Shown here in pieces: positions 1 to 8,073 of a DNA stretch of 64,000 nt. The stretch's first letter is position 1. Each line of letters begins with the position of its first letter. The DNA is from Brevibacterium sp. CBA3109 (GTDB lineage: Bacteria > Actinomycetota > Actinomycetes > Actinomycetales > Brevibacteriaceae): positions 868,001 through 932,000 of the forward strand of contig NZ_CP158281.1 of assembly GCF_040256645.1 (NCBI RefSeq), in the 5' to 3' direction. The notes below the pieces were generated by a model. It made no database searches. It was not told where the DNA came from and was given only the letters and a program-made list of their open reading frames with translations. Position numbers and translations under genes: made by a program.

Positions 1-1
1 C

Positions 2-676
2 GACATCACCCGCCTGGTCACGGCCACAGCGGTGACCGGAACCCGAACCTCCAAGTCCGGTCGCGAGGTCCCCGAGATCTCGACCATCATGATTCCGACG
101 GGAACCCCCGGCTTCACCGCCGAGCCGGCCTATGACAAGGTCGGCTGGAACTCCTCGGACACACACCCGCTGACCTTCGACAATGTGCAGGTGCCTGAAG
201 AGAACCTGCTGGGCGAGCGGGGACGCGGCTATGCGAACTTCCTCCGCATCCTCGACGAGGGACGTATCGCCGTTGGAGCACTCTCCGTCGGCGCCGCACA
301 GGGATGTGTCGACGAATCCGTGAAGTACGCGAAGGAACGCCAGGCCTTCGGCAAGCCGATTGCGGACTTCCAGGGCATCTCGTTCAAGATCGCCCGGATG
401 GAAGCCCGCGTCGTCGCCGCTCGCTCCGCCTACTACTTGGCGGCCTCTCGCATGATGGCGGGACTGCCGTTCAAGAAGGAAGCCGCGATCGCGAAGATGA
501 TCGCTGGTGAGGCCGCGATGGACAACGCCCGCGATGCGACTCAGATCCATGGTGGCTACGGCTTCATGAACGAATACCTCGTCGCCCGCCACTACCGCGA
601 CTCGAAGATCCTCGAAGTCGGGGAGGGCACCACCGAGGTTCAACTCATGCTCATCGCCCGCGAACTCGGCATCTGA
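2..676 (+). CDS. Acyl-CoA dehydrogenase, C-terminal part (cut by window start)
   Basis: This flavoenzyme introduces a trans-2 double bond into acyl-CoA in beta-oxidation or branched amino-acid breakdown. The reading frame is open to the window edge, so the start lies upstream. The visible 224 residues begin in the middle beta domain (RLVTATAVTGTR). The alpha-helical C-terminal domain follows, with the ACAD signatures YAKERQAFGKPI, QIHGGYGF and EGTTEVQ. An intrinsic terminator follows at 691-757. The acyl-chain specificity cannot be told from this part. Confidence 0.93.
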   Translation, partial: DITRLVTATAVTGTRTSKSGREVPEISTIMIPTGTPGFTAEPAYDKVGWNSSDTHPLTFDNVQVPEENLLGERGRGYANFLRILDEGRIAVGALSVGAAQGCVDESVKYAKERQAFGKPIADFQGISFKIARMEARVVAARSAYYLAASRMMAGLPFKKEAAIAKMIAGEAAMDNARDATQIHGGYGFMNEYLVARHYRDSKILEVGEGTTEVQLMLIARELGI

Positions 677-690
677 GCTCAGCCACAGTC

Positions 691-757
691 ACACCGCCCA
701 CCGAGGTGGCCCGCCGGTTCGTATGGACGGTCGGGCCGCCTCGGCGGGCGGTGTTTT
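691..757 (+). terminator. Rho-independent terminator after acyl-CoA dehydrogenase
   Basis: The arms ACACCGCCCACCGAGG and CCTCGGCGGGCGGTGT pair almost fully, with inner GGCCCG and CGGGCC extending the stem. A TTTT run follows the right arm. It separates the acyl-CoA dehydrogenase gene from the cardiolipin synthase gene. Confidence 0.8.
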
Positions 758-815
758 CATCGGCCCCTGCGGACTCGGCTAATGTGGGGCAGAAGGCCAG
801 CCGAATACAGGGAGT

Positions 816-2294
816 GTGCAGTTGGATCTCAGCGTCGTGGGCGCCATCCTCGGTGTGAGCTGGATCGTCGCCGAATACCTGGTGAAGATCATCGCCATCG
901 GCGTCGTCCCGGAGAACCGCAGGCCCTCGTCATCATCGGCCTGGCTGCTGCTGATCCTGTTCGTTCCGATCGTCGGCATTCCGCTGTTCCTCATGCTCGG
1001 CAGCCCCTACATCAACCACCGTCGGGCCCGGATCCAAGCCGATGCCGATGAACTCCTGCACGAAGGCGCCGACGAACTGCCCGATGTGCCCCCGTCCCTG
1101 CAGGCTCCGCGAGAATTCGTGTCGATCGCGCAGCTTGGCCGCCGGCTCACCGCGCTGCCGATGGTCACCGGCAACAGCCACGGTGTCATCTCCGACTATG
1201 AGGCCAGCATCGAGCGGATGGCCGAGCTCGTCGATGAGGCCCGCGAATACGTGCATGTCGAGATCTACATCATGGCCTGGGACTCCACGACCGACGTGTT
1301 CTTCCGTGCGCTCGAACGGGCCGCGGCACGCGGGGTGAAGGTCAAGGTTCTCTTCGACCACATCGGCTCCCGGAAATATCCCGGCTTCCACCGCCTGGGC
1401 AGACGCCTGACCAAGGTCGGCATCCAGTGGCACCTGATGCTTCCCTTCATCCCTTGGCGCGCCAAGCTGCGGCGCATCGATCTGCGCAATCACCGAAAGC
1501 TGCTCGTCGTCGACGGGAAGAAGGCGATGATGGGCTCGCAGAACATGATCGATTCCTCGTATCTGCAGAAGAAGAACGTGGCCATCGGTCGGCATTGGCA
1601 CGACATCATGGTCGAACTCAGCGGACCCATCGTCGCCGCTGTCGAAGCCGTGTTCGCCACCGACTGGTACTCCGAAAGCGGAGAGGCCCTGGGGATCAGG
1701 ACCTACGACGGTGAATTCCATGAAGCCGATGTGGGCGGGGCGACGAGTGCCATGCAGCTCGTTCCCTCGGGCCCCGGCTTCACCACCGAACCGAACCTCA
1801 AGGTCTTCACCTCACTGATGTATCTGGCGCAGACTCGGCTGGCGATCGTCAGCCCGTACTTCGTCCCCGACGAGTCTCTGCTGGCCGCTGTCATCACCGC
1901 AGCTCGGCGCGGGGTCGACGTCGAGCTCTACGTCAGCGAGAAGGCCGATCAGTTCATGGTCGACTACGCCCAGTCCTCCTATTACAGGTCACTGCTTGAG
2001 GCAGGTGTGCGCATCTTCCTCTACCCGAAGCCACAGGTGCTGCACACGAAGTGCTTCGTCGTCGATGACGAGTACGCGGTGATGGGATCGTCGAATATGG
2101 ACATGCGCTCCTTCGGCCTCAACTACGAGATCAGCCTGCTGACGACCGGGGGAGACCTCGTCGATGACATCACCGAGGTGGTGGCCGACTACGAGCGTGC
2201 CAGCCGTGAGCTCTCCCTCGAGGAATGGGAACAGCGGCCCCTGATCCGACGCTACCTCGAGTCCGTGATGAGACTGACCTCGGCACTGCAGTGA
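816..2294 (+). CDS. cls: Cardiolipin synthase (phospholipase D family)
   Basis: A membrane enzyme that makes cardiolipin from phosphatidylglycerol. The 492 residues match the usual family length. Two hydrophobic helices lie at about residues 5-25 and 42-65. Two PLD catalytic motifs follow, HRKLLVVD near residue 226 and HTKCFVVDD near residue 410, each with the H-x-K-x4-D pattern and a downstream MGS motif. The GTG start at 816 is chosen because it sits behind a purine-rich AGGGAG sequence and directly precedes the first membrane helix. It has its own transcription unit and is the last core gene before the accessory island. Confidence 0.93.
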   Translation: MQLDLSVVGAILGVSWIVAEYLVKIIAIGVVPENRRPSSSSAWLLLILFVPIVGIPLFLMLGSPYINHRRARIQADADELLHEGADELPDVPPSLQAPREFVSIAQLGRRLTALPMVTGNSHGVISDYEASIERMAELVDEAREYVHVEIYIMAWDSTTDVFFRALERAAARGVKVKVLFDHIGSRKYPGFHRLGRRLTKVGIQWHLMLPFIPWRAKLRRIDLRNHRKLLVVDGKKAMMGSQNMIDSSYLQKKNVAIGRHWHDIMVELSGPIVAAVEAVFATDWYSESGEALGIRTYDGEFHEADVGGATSAMQLVPSGPGFTTEPNLKVFTSLMYLAQTRLAIVSPYFVPDESLLAAVITAARRGVDVELYVSEKADQFMVDYAQSSYYRSLLEAGVRIFLYPKPQVLHTKCFVVDDEYAVMGSSNMDMRSFGLNYEISLLTTGGDLVDDITEVVADYERASRELSLEEWEQRPLIRRYLESVMRLTSALQ

Positions 2295-2335
2295 GTTGAG
2301 TTCGCCGGGGTCGGACGCCTCAGGCTATGCGAGCT

Positions 2336-2490
2336 TCACCGATAGAAAGTCACCCGCGATATTCCGCGATCACGCGCTAGCTGCGCCGCCGGTTCTCCGC
2401 TCTCGACCAAATGGGTCGCATTGCGGATCTGAATGTCAGAGACCCGGCGAGCATGTCCTGCGTTGACCGTCTCAGTCAGTTGGGATGAGT
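2336..2490 (-). pseudogene. Remnant of a serine resolvase (C-terminal helix-turn-helix)
   Basis: Reading the minus strand from about 2490 down to a TGA at 2336-2338 gives about 50 residues. They include RRVSDIQIRNATHLVESGEP followed by AAQLARDRGISRVTFYR. This is the DNA-binding tail of a Tn3/Pin-type serine recombinase and resembles the end of the intact resolvase at 6105-6707. No catalytic N-terminal domain is found upstream, so the gene is dead. Its position, with inverted repeats upstream at 2585-2760, copies the arrangement of the intact gene and its upstream repeats. Confidence 0.72.
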
Positions 2491-2584
2491 GGTGGTGCGA
2501 GTATCGCCGTCGATAAGGTTACTGAGTGCTCAATCGAACTCGGGTTGTGAGGCTCCCGTTCCTGCGAGGCAGTGGTGTGTTTCG

Positions 2585-2760
2585 ATGTGTCTCACAACTA
2601 ACGGTGAGTACACCAAACTACCCAGCTGGTTACAAGACATAGTTATGAGAATCGGGCGCCCGACCGGCAAAGCCCGAAAAGTTCACAAGCTTCACTTGGC
2701 GCCGCCGAAGTGGTCCGTGCGGTCGACGAGACGCCTCATAATCCTAGGGTTATGAGACAA
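2585..2760. repeat. Resolvase-site-like cluster with a CCTAGG-centred palindrome
   Basis: The clearest element is 2734-2757, CCTCATAATCCT followed by AGGGTTATGAGA, two mismatches from a perfect 24-base palindrome. Weaker partners lie at about 2585-2612 (TGTCTCAC...GTGAGTACA) and 2629-2655 (TTACAAGACATAGTTATGAG). The half-site resembles the TGTCYRATA half-site known for Tn3/gamma-delta resolvases, and several sub-sites within 180 bases would fit a res site. The function is inferred from sequence shape and from the neighbouring resolvase remnant. Confidence 0.5.
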
Positions 2761-2921
2761 CTAGCAAGTTCCAGCACCTGCGTCACATGCGACAGGAATT
2801 CTAGCTGCGATAGTTCCAGGTGCCTTTCGACTTTCGACGTCATTGTTGAACGGCCTCTGGTGGATTGAGAGGCAGCTCGAGTGCGTGGCGCTACACCTGA
2901 AAGCTCGCCGCATTTCATGGT

Positions 2922-2927
2922 TATACT
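2922..2927 (+). promoter_or_regulatory. Possible -10 element of a leaderless promoter
   Basis: TATACT lies 6 bases before the ATG at 2934. That spacing would place the transcript start at or next to the start codon, as in leaderless actinobacterial messages. No ribosome binding site is visible. No convincing -35 hexamer is seen. Confidence 0.35.
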
Positions 2928-2933
2928 CAGTTC

Positions 2934-4592
2934 ATGGAAAGCGAGTCAGCCCGAAGGTGCAATCAGCTACGTCGTGCTTATGGTGATCCATTCCTCCAGT
3001 ACATATTCGCGCTCGACGGGCAGTCAGTGACCCCTGAGTTGTTCGCTAGACAACCGGCTGAGTTGGTCGAGGAGCTTTTCCAGGTCGCTGTTGAGCCCTC
3101 TTTCGACGACCTCATCGAGGCCGACGTGTCATACAACGCGCTGGCTCATTACTTGCCGCGCTACGACCGCAACGTCGCTCGGGCTACAGAGTTGCGGCTA
3201 AAGGCCGGAGGAGTATTGCCGCGATCGCCGATCACTGACGATGAGTTTCTCGGCGAGATGTTTACGTACGCAAGTATTCACTGGCCAGCAGTCACGCTTC
3301 TTTGCGGTTGGCATGACTCGATCCGCAGAATGGGTATCTCAACGGGCTTTCGGAATCAAAGTAGCAACCACCAGGAGGAGGTTGCGGCTGCATTTTTGAA
3401 GGACGAGGCGCTTTCCCGGTTGTTTCCGAGTCCGAATCGGGAGCAGGCAGTAAGATCTCCTTCGTTCGTGTCGTCCGATTGGCAGCTTTCTTTTGATCCT
3501 CCGGGTATGGTCTCCACAACTGTTGGCCTGGTGATCGAGCAAATGTTGCTTGTATCGGCAGTGAGGCTGGCAGCTCGGCAGTTGCCTTGGGACTTCTGGA
3601 GTTTCTGGGAGAAGGTAGTGGAGACTGTCCAGCGCTATCGAAGTTTGGCTCGTGGGGAAGAGGTGAGCTTCCCTGTCTTGATCGGCCTCGGCGGCCTGCC
3701 TATGGACGGATTTGATGGAGTGGTTTTTCACGGCGGTCATTCGCTTCGCAAGACGACCGCTTTAGATTCCCATTTTCTCGGGAACGTAGGCAGTGGCACT
3801 CATACAGTCACTCTTGAGATTCCGACGAAACTTCTTTCCTGCTCTTGGGATCCTCAAACTGCCATCAATTCTCGCGTAACTGAATTAGTCGAGGAAAAAC
3901 TGAACCTGATACGCCTCGCAATTTACCTCGGCACAGGCCCCCAGCGAGGAATTGCGACCACCAGATATTTCACGAGATTCTTTTCACCACGCTCTCCTGC
4001 GTCAACGGAAATCTGGGGAGCGACAGTACTTGAAACGAACCACCCTCAACCCGACGTCGAGGTGGGCAAGGATGATGTCGCTCGAGTAGTAGGCGAGCAT
4101 GAAGTCCTTTTTCCATTGCTCTCCAAAGCGCATCACATTATTCTTCCGGTGCGACGCTTGTTGCAAGCTGCTGGCAATCGGATGCATCCTACAGACAAAC
4201 TGGTGGATGCTTTCATTGCGATCGAGTCTCTTCTCAGCCCTGGATCGGGAACGGAAAAACTCACGCAGAATCTCGCTACCGTTATTTCGTATTTACTAGA
4301 AGGCAATGCAGATGCTCAGCGAGTTCAGTTGGAGCAACATGTCAAGGACTTGTACGACGCTCGGAGCGACATCGTTCACGGGAACAGGAACACAAGGGAT
4401 CTAGCCTTTGACGAGGCGCAACAAGCAGTTTGGCTGGCGGCACGCGTGTTGCACGCTCTGTGCCTGCCTGAAAACAGGCACCTGCTGCCTATGAAAGCGT
4501 CAACACGAAACAAGCACTTGTTGCGCACAGCTTTAAGCACCAAAAGTACAAATCCGGATTCCGATTCTAGCGACCCGAAATGCGCGAGGTAG
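2934..4592 (+). CDS. HEPN (ApeA-like) domain protein, candidate antiphage gene
   Basis: A 552-residue protein. The first 380 or so residues match nothing I recognise. Residues about 405-510 look like an ApeA-type HEPN domain: a helical stretch DKLVDAFIAIESLLSPG, then EKLTQNLATVISYLL, then LYDARSDIVHGNRN. The RSDIVH (R477, H482) fits the R-x4-6-H active-site pattern of HEPN ribonucleases. ApeA-type HEPN proteins are known single-gene phage defence factors. The base composition is clearly lower in GC than the flanking core genes. DUF2332 follows 263 bases downstream on the same strand. Defence function is inferred from the domain and from the island context. Confidence 0.7.
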   Translation: MESESARRCNQLRRAYGDPFLQYIFALDGQSVTPELFARQPAELVEELFQVAVEPSFDDLIEADVSYNALAHYLPRYDRNVARATELRLKAGGVLPRSPITDDEFLGEMFTYASIHWPAVTLLCGWHDSIRRMGISTGFRNQSSNHQEEVAAAFLKDEALSRLFPSPNREQAVRSPSFVSSDWQLSFDPPGMVSTTVGLVIEQMLLVSAVRLAARQLPWDFWSFWEKVVETVQRYRSLARGEEVSFPVLIGLGGLPMDGFDGVVFHGGHSLRKTTALDSHFLGNVGSGTHTVTLEIPTKLLSCSWDPQTAINSRVTELVEEKLNLIRLAIYLGTGPQRGIATTRYFTRFFSPRSPASTEIWGATVLETNHPQPDVEVGKDDVARVVGEHEVLFPLLSKAHHIILPVRRLLQAAGNRMHPTDKLVDAFIAIESLLSPGSGTEKLTQNLATVISYLLEGNADAQRVQLEQHVKDLYDARSDIVHGNRNTRDLAFDEAQQAVWLAARVLHALCLPENRHLLPMKASTRNKHLLRTALSTKSTNPDSDSSDPKCAR

Positions 4593-4855
4593 TCTATTTG
4601 CGCCTTTCATACTTTGACTTGTGAGCTTCAACGATAAATGGCGGTCTTAATGCATCGTTCTGTGGCGTTCTTGAGTTCGTTGCTCATCTTGAGTATCAGC
4701 GTCGCAACGGAGCGACAGCGGGCCACATGGACGACCGGAATGCGACTCCTGCCATCTATGCCTACGTTCGGCACACCACCGTTCTCTGACCACGATATTC
4801 AAGCCCATTCCAAGCACATCGGTGGATCGAAGTCGAAGCACGGTATCGTGGCAAC

Positions 4856-5824
4856 ATGGAAGATCGCGTAGCGAAAGGCTATAAGAGGTTTGCCGAGCTT
4901 GAAGCGCTAGGTATTTCCGATACGTATTACGACTGGGCTGTAGGTATCTCGAATGACCCGACGGTCAGGACGCTAATTGCCGACCTGCCTGGAAACAAGA
5001 AGCAGCCCAACCTTGTTTTCGCCGCTGCTCGTTTTGTCGGTGCACCGCTAGAGCCTTATTCCGAATTTGGTAAGTGGCTAGTAGATCACTGGGGTGAAGT
5101 TGCGCCAGTTATTATGGAGCGGTCAACTCAAACGAACGAGGCAGCGCGCTGCGCAGTTCTGCTGCCGTTGCTCTCAGAACTCAGAGGACCGTTGGCGCTC
5201 ATCGAAGTTGGAGCATCGGCAGGACTCACGCTTTACCCCGATAGATACAGCTATCGGTACAGGGATGATGATTCGACTACCCAATTCGTCCATCCAGCTT
5301 CAGGGCCCAGTCGAGTCGAAATACCTTGTGTCATAGACAGCGCTAGCGTGCCTTCAGCTCTTCCCGAGGTTGCATGGCGGGCCGGAATCGACCTGAATCC
5401 GCTTGACGTGAACAATCAGGAACAACTCGACTGGCTCGAAGCACTCATCTGGCCAGAACATGATGAACGACGCGAACGGTTGCGCGAAGCGGCTAAAATC
5501 GTGGCGAACGATCCCCCGCTTCTCGTCGAAGGCGACCTGGTTGATGAGTTACCAGATCTTGTCGCGCAGGCTCCGCAGGGCGCGAACGTTGTCGTCTTCC
5601 ATAGCGCGGTTCTGAACTATTTGCCCGAATCCCATCGACACCGCTTCGTTGAACTGATCAAATCGTTGGACAACGTAACCTGGGTTAGCAACGAAGGTGC
5701 CGGTGTACTGCCGTCTGTTAGCTCTCAGATCAGCTTAGATATTCAAGGGCGCACCATCCTTGCCCATAACGGAAGTCCCTACGCCCTTGTCGGGCCACAC
5801 GGGCAGAGTTTTCAACGGGTGTAG
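4856..5824 (+). CDS. DUF2332 family protein
   Basis: A 322-residue protein that matches the DUF2332 pattern: an N-terminal helical part (YDWAVGISNDP), then LFAAARF-like and LLPLLSEL stretches, then ALIEVGASAGLTLYPDRYSY, which resembles the nucleotide-binding loop of a methyltransferase-like fold. VVFHSAVLNYLP and VTWVSNEGAGVLP follow. The molecular function of the family is not established. The ATG at 4856 lacks a strong ribosome binding site. The 263 bases upstream of it contain no recognisable gene. Confidence 0.75.
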   Translation: MEDRVAKGYKRFAELEALGISDTYYDWAVGISNDPTVRTLIADLPGNKKQPNLVFAAARFVGAPLEPYSEFGKWLVDHWGEVAPVIMERSTQTNEAARCAVLLPLLSELRGPLALIEVGASAGLTLYPDRYSYRYRDDDSTTQFVHPASGPSRVEIPCVIDSASVPSALPEVAWRAGIDLNPLDVNNQEQLDWLEALIWPEHDERRERLREAAKIVANDPPLLVEGDLVDELPDLVAQAPQGANVVVFHSAVLNYLPESHRHRFVELIKSLDNVTWVSNEGAGVLPSVSSQISLDIQGRTILAHNGSPYALVGPHGQSFQRV

Positions 5825-5952
5825 CGAGCCACTGCTGGTGTCATCTCGACGCGCGTAGGCTGGGAGGTCGAACGGTGAGTGGGGGTGATTCTTCAGAGCT
5901 CAATGGCGTCGAGAGTCCACCAAATACTGTTGCCGTCTGAAACTATGGGGTC

Positions 5953-6147
5953 GTGAGCTCTACTCAGTTCGAACCCGGCCTTGTTCCGGAACTATTGGTC
6001 AACGACGTCCAGCAGAGCATCAGCTTCTGGTGTGGAATGCACGGATTTGCCATCGCTTACCAACGGCCAGAAGAAGGATTCGCCATTTCTCCGGCCCGTC
6101 CATCTCACACCGGCCCCGCCAGTGCGTCGTCAGAGCCGGCAGCCTGA
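5953..6147 (+). pseudogene. VOC (glyoxalase/bleomycin-resistance-like) gene truncated by the resolvase junction
   Basis: The first 45 or so codons after the GTG at 5953 read like the start of a VOC-fold protein: LVPELLVNDVQQSISFWCGM and then HGFAIAYQRPEEGFA. The resemblance stops near 6100. The remaining codons overlap the end of the oppositely oriented resolvase gene (6105-6707), and the frame closes at 6147. The family normally needs about 120-130 residues, so most of the gene is missing. A recombination or deletion joined the resolvase tail to this gene. Confidence 0.65.
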
Positions 6148-6707
6148 CGGTGTCGATACAAGGTGGCTCTCGACCAGCCCACCAAGCGTGCCGCATCTCT
6201 AGCGGTGCGTCCCTTGGCACGGGCGTCTTCAGCGATAGAGAGCTTCTGGGCGATGTCGTCCGGGTTCACCGGCGGCCTGCCGAATTTCGTTCCGTTCTGC
6301 TTGGCTACGGCAATGCCCGCGTTGACGCGTTCGGTGATGAGCTCACGTTCATACTCAGCCAAAGTGGCGAGCATTCCCAACATCATCCGACCCGATGAAG
6401 TCTCGGGGTCGATGTTGTCTGAGACAGATCGAACCTTCACGCCTCGGTCCCGGAGGTGGTTCACGGTCGCCAGAACATCAAGGAGCGAACGGCCAAGGCG
6501 GTCGATGCGCCACACGACGACCGTGTCTCCGTCTTCGGCATATTCAAGCAGCTGCCTCATTCCAGGTCGCTGTTTTGCCGTCTTGCTCCCAGAGGTTACG
6601 TCTGAGAAAACATCTCGTTTCTGGACTCCCGCACCGACGAGTGCATCGAGTTGGAGCTGCGCATCTTGTCCGGCAGTACTGACTCGCGTGTATCCCAGAA
6701 GTCTCAT
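6105..6707 (-). CDS. Serine recombinase (Tn3/Pin-type resolvase)
   Basis: A 200-residue small serine recombinase. The N-terminal catalytic domain begins MRLLGYTRVST, with Arg8 and the nucleophile Ser10. It continues with the conserved stretches SGSKTAKQRPG, VVWRIDRLGRSLLDV and LATLAEYERELITER. The C-terminal helix-turn-helix is AARLVGWSRATLYR. The length and domain order are complete, so it may be active. Inverted repeats immediately upstream (6719-6869) are the expected position for a res site, and such sites usually also hold the resolvase promoter. A degraded relative lies at 2336-2490 in the same orientation. Confidence 0.93.
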   Translation of the reverse strand: MRLLGYTRVSTAGQDAQLQLDALVGAGVQKRDVFSDVTSGSKTAKQRPGMRQLLEYAEDGDTVVVWRIDRLGRSLLDVLATVNHLRDRGVKVRSVSDNIDPETSSGRMMLGMLATLAEYERELITERVNAGIAVAKQNGTKFGRPPVNPDDIAQKLSIAEDARAKGRTARDAARLVGWSRATLYRHRQAAGSDDALAGPV

Positions 6708-6718
6708 GCTTCAAGAAT

Positions 6719-6869
6719 GACTCACAAAATCCAAAAAGTCACGACTATGAGACAAAAAGCGACGAGACGAGATTATAAGACGTTCTCAACCCTGTGAAAC
6801 CGGGCCGAGTCGGTCACTAGATTCGAGATGCCTTGATGTCTCAAAAAGCTAAAGGATTACGAGACGACA
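6719..6869. repeat. Resolvase-site-like cluster upstream of the intact resolvase
   Basis: This gene-free stretch contains three imperfect inverted-repeat units: ACTCACAAAATC...CTATGAGACA, CGAGACGAGATTATAAGACG with TTCTCAAC, and TGTCTCAAAAAGC with GGATTACGAGACGACA (6837-6869). The third unit shares TGTCTCAAAA and TTAC-AGAC with the repeat at 13613-13640. The arrangement of several sub-sites beside a resolvase start suggests a res site. It was identified by eye. Confidence 0.5.
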
Positions 6870-6950
6870 CTAGGGTCGACCGATAACCTATTGCCCGTCG
6901 TCGGAACCAACCATTGAGAAATAGCTCTAAAATCCTGTAAACATACAGTC

Positions 6951-7394
6951 ATGGACTCGTACCCCAAGAACCATGAACTTGGCCGCATCGACGATCTCTT
7001 GCTAGAAGACTCCTACGCACTCAGCCGCGACGTACCGCTCAACCTACCGGCAATCCAACGCGCCTGGCCCGAATTCGAAAGCTCTTTTGACTCACTACGA
7101 GGTCGGCGAATGATGGGTCTGTTCTATGACGACCTGGGCGTGTACCGGATGGCATCGGTTCGCCTCGACAGAGACGTTAACAACGATCTCAACCTTGATG
7201 AAACCGTCGTGCCCGGTGGTTCATATCTGCGATTACGTCTTCGTGGTCGAGCCCCTGAAATATACGAGCAAATTGCGCCAGCCTTCGACGTACTTTTTGC
7301 TTTCGTCGACCATGACGCATCGCGACCACACATCGAATATTACCGACGCGCAGGAGAAATCGATTGTCTTGTACCAACCGTCTCTACAGTCTGA
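6951..7394 (+). CDS. GyrI-like small-molecule-binding domain protein
   Basis: A 147-residue stand-alone effector-binding domain related to SbmC/GyrI and to the ligand domain of AraC-type regulators. The C-terminal HIEYYRRAGEIDCLVPT fits the family ending, in which an acidic residue lies in the ligand pocket, and YDDLGVYRMASVRLD fits its central strands. No DNA-binding domain is present. Such proteins often bind or hydrolyse cationic or toxic compounds, but the ligand here is unknown. Its 3' end overlaps the convergent NUDIX gene by 55 bases. Confidence 0.6.
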   Translation: MDSYPKNHELGRIDDLLLEDSYALSRDVPLNLPAIQRAWPEFESSFDSLRGRRMMGLFYDDLGVYRMASVRLDRDVNNDLNLDETVVPGGSYLRLRLRGRAPEIYEQIAPAFDVLFAFVDHDASRPHIEYYRRAGEIDCLVPTVSTV

Positions 7395-7963
7395 TGACAT
7401 AGAAGTTCAAGAGGTGGCATAAGTTCGCGGCTAGCGGCCATCGTCCGCGCAATAATCAGGGCTGGATCGACGATCTCACCTTTGACGATCAACGAGTCCA
7501 GCTCCTCTACTCGTAGCCAAACAGCGCTAACCTGTTCCGCCGGATCGTCCCGAGACGCGGTCCGGCTTGTCGTTGCCTCTGACGAAAAGAAGAGGTGCAC
7601 GGGCCAGCTTGCCCGGCCAGGGTTCAAGAAGAAGGTATGGAGGGGCACCAAGCTTATCGGCACGATCCCCGCTTCTTCTTCGAGTTCGCGGCGGGCTGTG
7701 TCTATCGGCTCTTCGTCATCTTGGGCTCCGCCGGCAGGTAGATCGAAGATCCAGCGATTTATCGGGTAACGATACTGTCGCGTGACTAACACGTGCCCTC
7801 CGCTGACAAGAAGCACAGCGGCTGCAAAGGGAATGCTCGCGTCGACTTCGTATTGAGTATGTGAACCATCAGGCAGAGCCACAGTATGGTCGTAGAGGAT
7901 CACGCGCCCGTCGTGGACCAGGGAGCGATCGATGGTCTCCCATTTGGGCTCAATCTCTGACAT
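7340..7963 (-). CDS. NUDIX hydrolase
   Basis: A 207-residue hydrolase of nucleoside diphosphate-linked substrates. The NUDIX box is AGGAQDDEEPIDTARRELEE followed by EAGI, with the pattern G-x5-E-x7-REL-x-EEAGI. The N-terminal strands (VILYDHTVALPDGS, YEVDASIPFAAAVLLVSGGHVL) suit the ADP-ribose pyrophosphatase branch, but the substrate is not proven. An in-frame TTG lies two codons upstream, and the ATG at 7961-7963 is preferred. The 3' end converges on and overlaps the GyrI-like gene. It belongs to a run of small enzyme genes in the island. Confidence 0.85.
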   Translation of the reverse strand: MSEIEPKWETIDRSLVHDGRVILYDHTVALPDGSHTQYEVDASIPFAAAVLLVSGGHVLVTRQYRYPINRWIFDLPAGGAQDDEEPIDTARRELEEEAGIVPISLVPLHTFFLNPGRASWPVHLFFSSEATTSRTASRDDPAEQVSAVWLRVEELDSLIVKGEIVDPALIIARTMAASRELMPPLELLCHQTVETVGTRQSISPARR

Positions 7964-8073
7964 TTTCAAACTCGTTTCGCTGCGATTGGGCAGTTCTACT
8001 CACACTGCTGACGAGGCGATGCTCAACACCGCGCATCTGCGGTCTCACTGTGGGCCCGTCTGTAGGTGGGTGC

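Larger units (their letters stand above)
2295..2933. other. Gene-poor left margin of the accessory island
   Basis: No intact gene was found in these 639 bases. The stretch holds the minus-strand tail of a degraded serine resolvase (2336-2490), a cluster of TGTCTCA/TGAGAC inverted repeats (2585-2760) and a likely -10 promoter element just before the next gene. An 88-codon plus-strand reading frame at 2489-2755 runs through these repeats and shows no family resemblance. Confidence 0.6.

Noticed and set aside
2489..2755. 88-codon plus-strand reading frame
   Set aside because: It runs through the repeat cluster, shows no family pattern and lacks a good ribosome binding site.
4638..4871. 77-codon reading frame before the DUF2332 gene
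   Set aside because: No domain or membrane pattern. It overlaps the DUF2332 start, and the stretch is better seen as intergenic.
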